Shown: one piece after another, positions 63,328 to 64,000 of the stretch
Numbering within the stretch: position 1 is the first letter of the stretch
How the letters are laid out: each line of letters starts with the position of its first letter
Assembly (NCBI GenBank): GCA_028291545.1
Contig: JAQGHR010000084.1
Span: forward strand, 1 to 64,000
Reading direction: 5' to 3'
DNA length: 64,000 bases
DNA from: Planctomycetota bacterium
Lineage (GTDB): Bacteria > Planctomycetota > Planctomycetia > Isosphaerales > Isosphaeraceae
The notes under the pieces: model-generated
The model's input: only the letters and a program-made list of their open reading frames with translations
What the model was told of the DNA's origin: nothing
The model's database searches: none
Program-made: the position numbers and the translations under genes

Positions 63328-64000
63328 TCGGTCCATCGCGGTTCTGGCAAATCCTGCTGATTCTCGCGATTTTCGCCGTGCTGGGCTGGCCGGCGCTATC
63401 CACGGCCTGGCAGGCGGCCATCGACGTGCGGGCCGACTTCGTCCGCCCGGCGTCTCCGGCCGAGGAGGCCGAGAGGGATACGCCGTCAGGTCGATATCTC
63501 GGCGCAAGGCCGCTCTCGCTCGCCTGGAACACGATCAAGTTCGTGGGCTTGACGCTCCTGATCGCGATGACGCCCGGGGTGGCCCTGGCGTGGCTCTTGT
63601 TTCGCACGGACCTCTTCGGACGCCGACTGCTGCTAGCGATCCTGGGCCTGGCTCTGTTCGTGCCGATGCCGTTGCATGCCCTGGCCTGGATCGGCTCCTT
63701 CGGGAACGCGGGACGATCGCAAGCCCTGGGGTGGGGGCCGGTGATCGCGGGATTGCCGGGCGCGGCGTTCGTTCATGCGATGGCCGCGCTACCGTGGGTC
63801 GTCTTCATCGCGGGGGTCGGGCTGCGGACCGTGGAGCCGGAACTGGAAGAATCGGCGCGGATGGACCTCTCGGCCTGGCAGGTCGCAGTGCGGATCACCC
63901 TGCGTCGCTCGCTCGGCGCAATCGTGGGCGCGGCGCTGGCCGTGACGGTCCTCACGGCCGGCGACATGACGGTGACGGACCTGCTCTCGGTGCGGACCTA
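63324..64000 (+). CDS. ABC transporter permease, truncated by window end
   Basis: A TTG at 63324 overlaps the isomerase stop (TTGA), and the frame stays open to the end (225 codons). Hydrophobic segments start at about residues 8-25, 75-95, 108-130 and 145-165. The cytoplasmic loop EPELEESARMDLSAWQVAVRITLRRSLGAI is an EAA-type motif that contacts the ABC ATPase. The pattern fits an iron/thiamine/spermidine-type permease (FbpB-like). Rest of the operon lies outside. Confidence 0.8.
   Translation, partial: MIGPSRFWQILLILAIFAVLGWPALSTAWQAAIDVRADFVRPASPAEEAERDTPSGRYLGARPLSLAWNTIKFVGLTLLIAMTPGVALAWLLFRTDLFGRRLLLAILGLALFVPMPLHALAWIGSFGNAGRSQALGWGPVIAGLPGAAFVHAMAALPWVVFIAGVGLRTVEPELEESARMDLSAWQVAVRITLRRSLGAIVGAALAVTVLTAGDMTVTDLLSVRT

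Noticed and set aside
1-64000. tRNA or rRNA genes
   Set aside because: No T-loop GTTCGAATC-type signature with matching acceptor stem and no rRNA-like stretch was found on either strand by eye.

Overview
The window reads as chromosome from a planctomycete, most likely of the Isosphaeraceae type. The G+C content is very high and genes carry long G+C-rich antisense shadow frames. Planctomycete-typical families are frequent: DUF1501, DUF1559 with a pilin-like N-terminus, TIGR03067, TIGR03009, TIGR03118 and proteins with an LEPR-XLL-like N-terminal motif. This assignment is inference from gene content; no rRNA or tRNA gene was seen.

Region 1-19 kb holds envelope and stress genes: a Tat-exported DUF1501 protein, a membrane-anchored patatin-like lipase, an exported thioredoxin with three YHS-like repeats, the flotillin-like floA next to a short NfeD, and a long NfeD/ClpP-class protein. 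Between them (9.4-12.9 kb) is a co-oriented module of unknown function: a membrane protein, a P-loop NTPase gene interrupted by an in-frame TGA, a helical tail-anchored protein, and a double-GYF protein with a coiled coil. Small exported planctomycete proteins follow (15.9-20.4 kb).

Region 20.6-37.1 kb is a surface polysaccharide or glycoconjugate locus on both strands. It has a Wzx-type flippase, several multi-membrane sugar transferases (GT39-like and YfhO-like), two GT2 and one GT4 glycosyltransferases, and a translationally coupled nucleotide-sugar dehydrogenase and epimerase. Region 37.4-46.8 kb is mixed: alpha/beta hydrolase overlapping an AmmeMemoRadiSam B (MEMO) protein, TIGR03009 protein, SIMPL protein, an orphan ribose-type ABC permease, a beta carbonic anhydrase and a large FG-GAP/VCBS repeat protein.

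Region 41-49.5 kb is the most disturbed part. It has three unrelated long inverted repeats at gene ends, a frameshifted small gene with a second-copy remnant, an LRR gene whose 3' end runs into a REP-like palindromic array, and an orphan lower-G+C gene enclosed by such arrays.

Region 49.4-64 kb holds a membrane SGNH hydrolase, small exported proteins, and a tightly coupled operon (methyltransferase, flippase, GT39-like protein, CDP-alcohol phosphatidyltransferase) that probably makes a lipid-linked glycoconjugate. It then has a Deg-type protease whose 3' end lies antisense to that operon, a CAP-domain protein, and the start of a sugar oxidoreductase, sugar isomerase and ABC permease operon cut by the window end.
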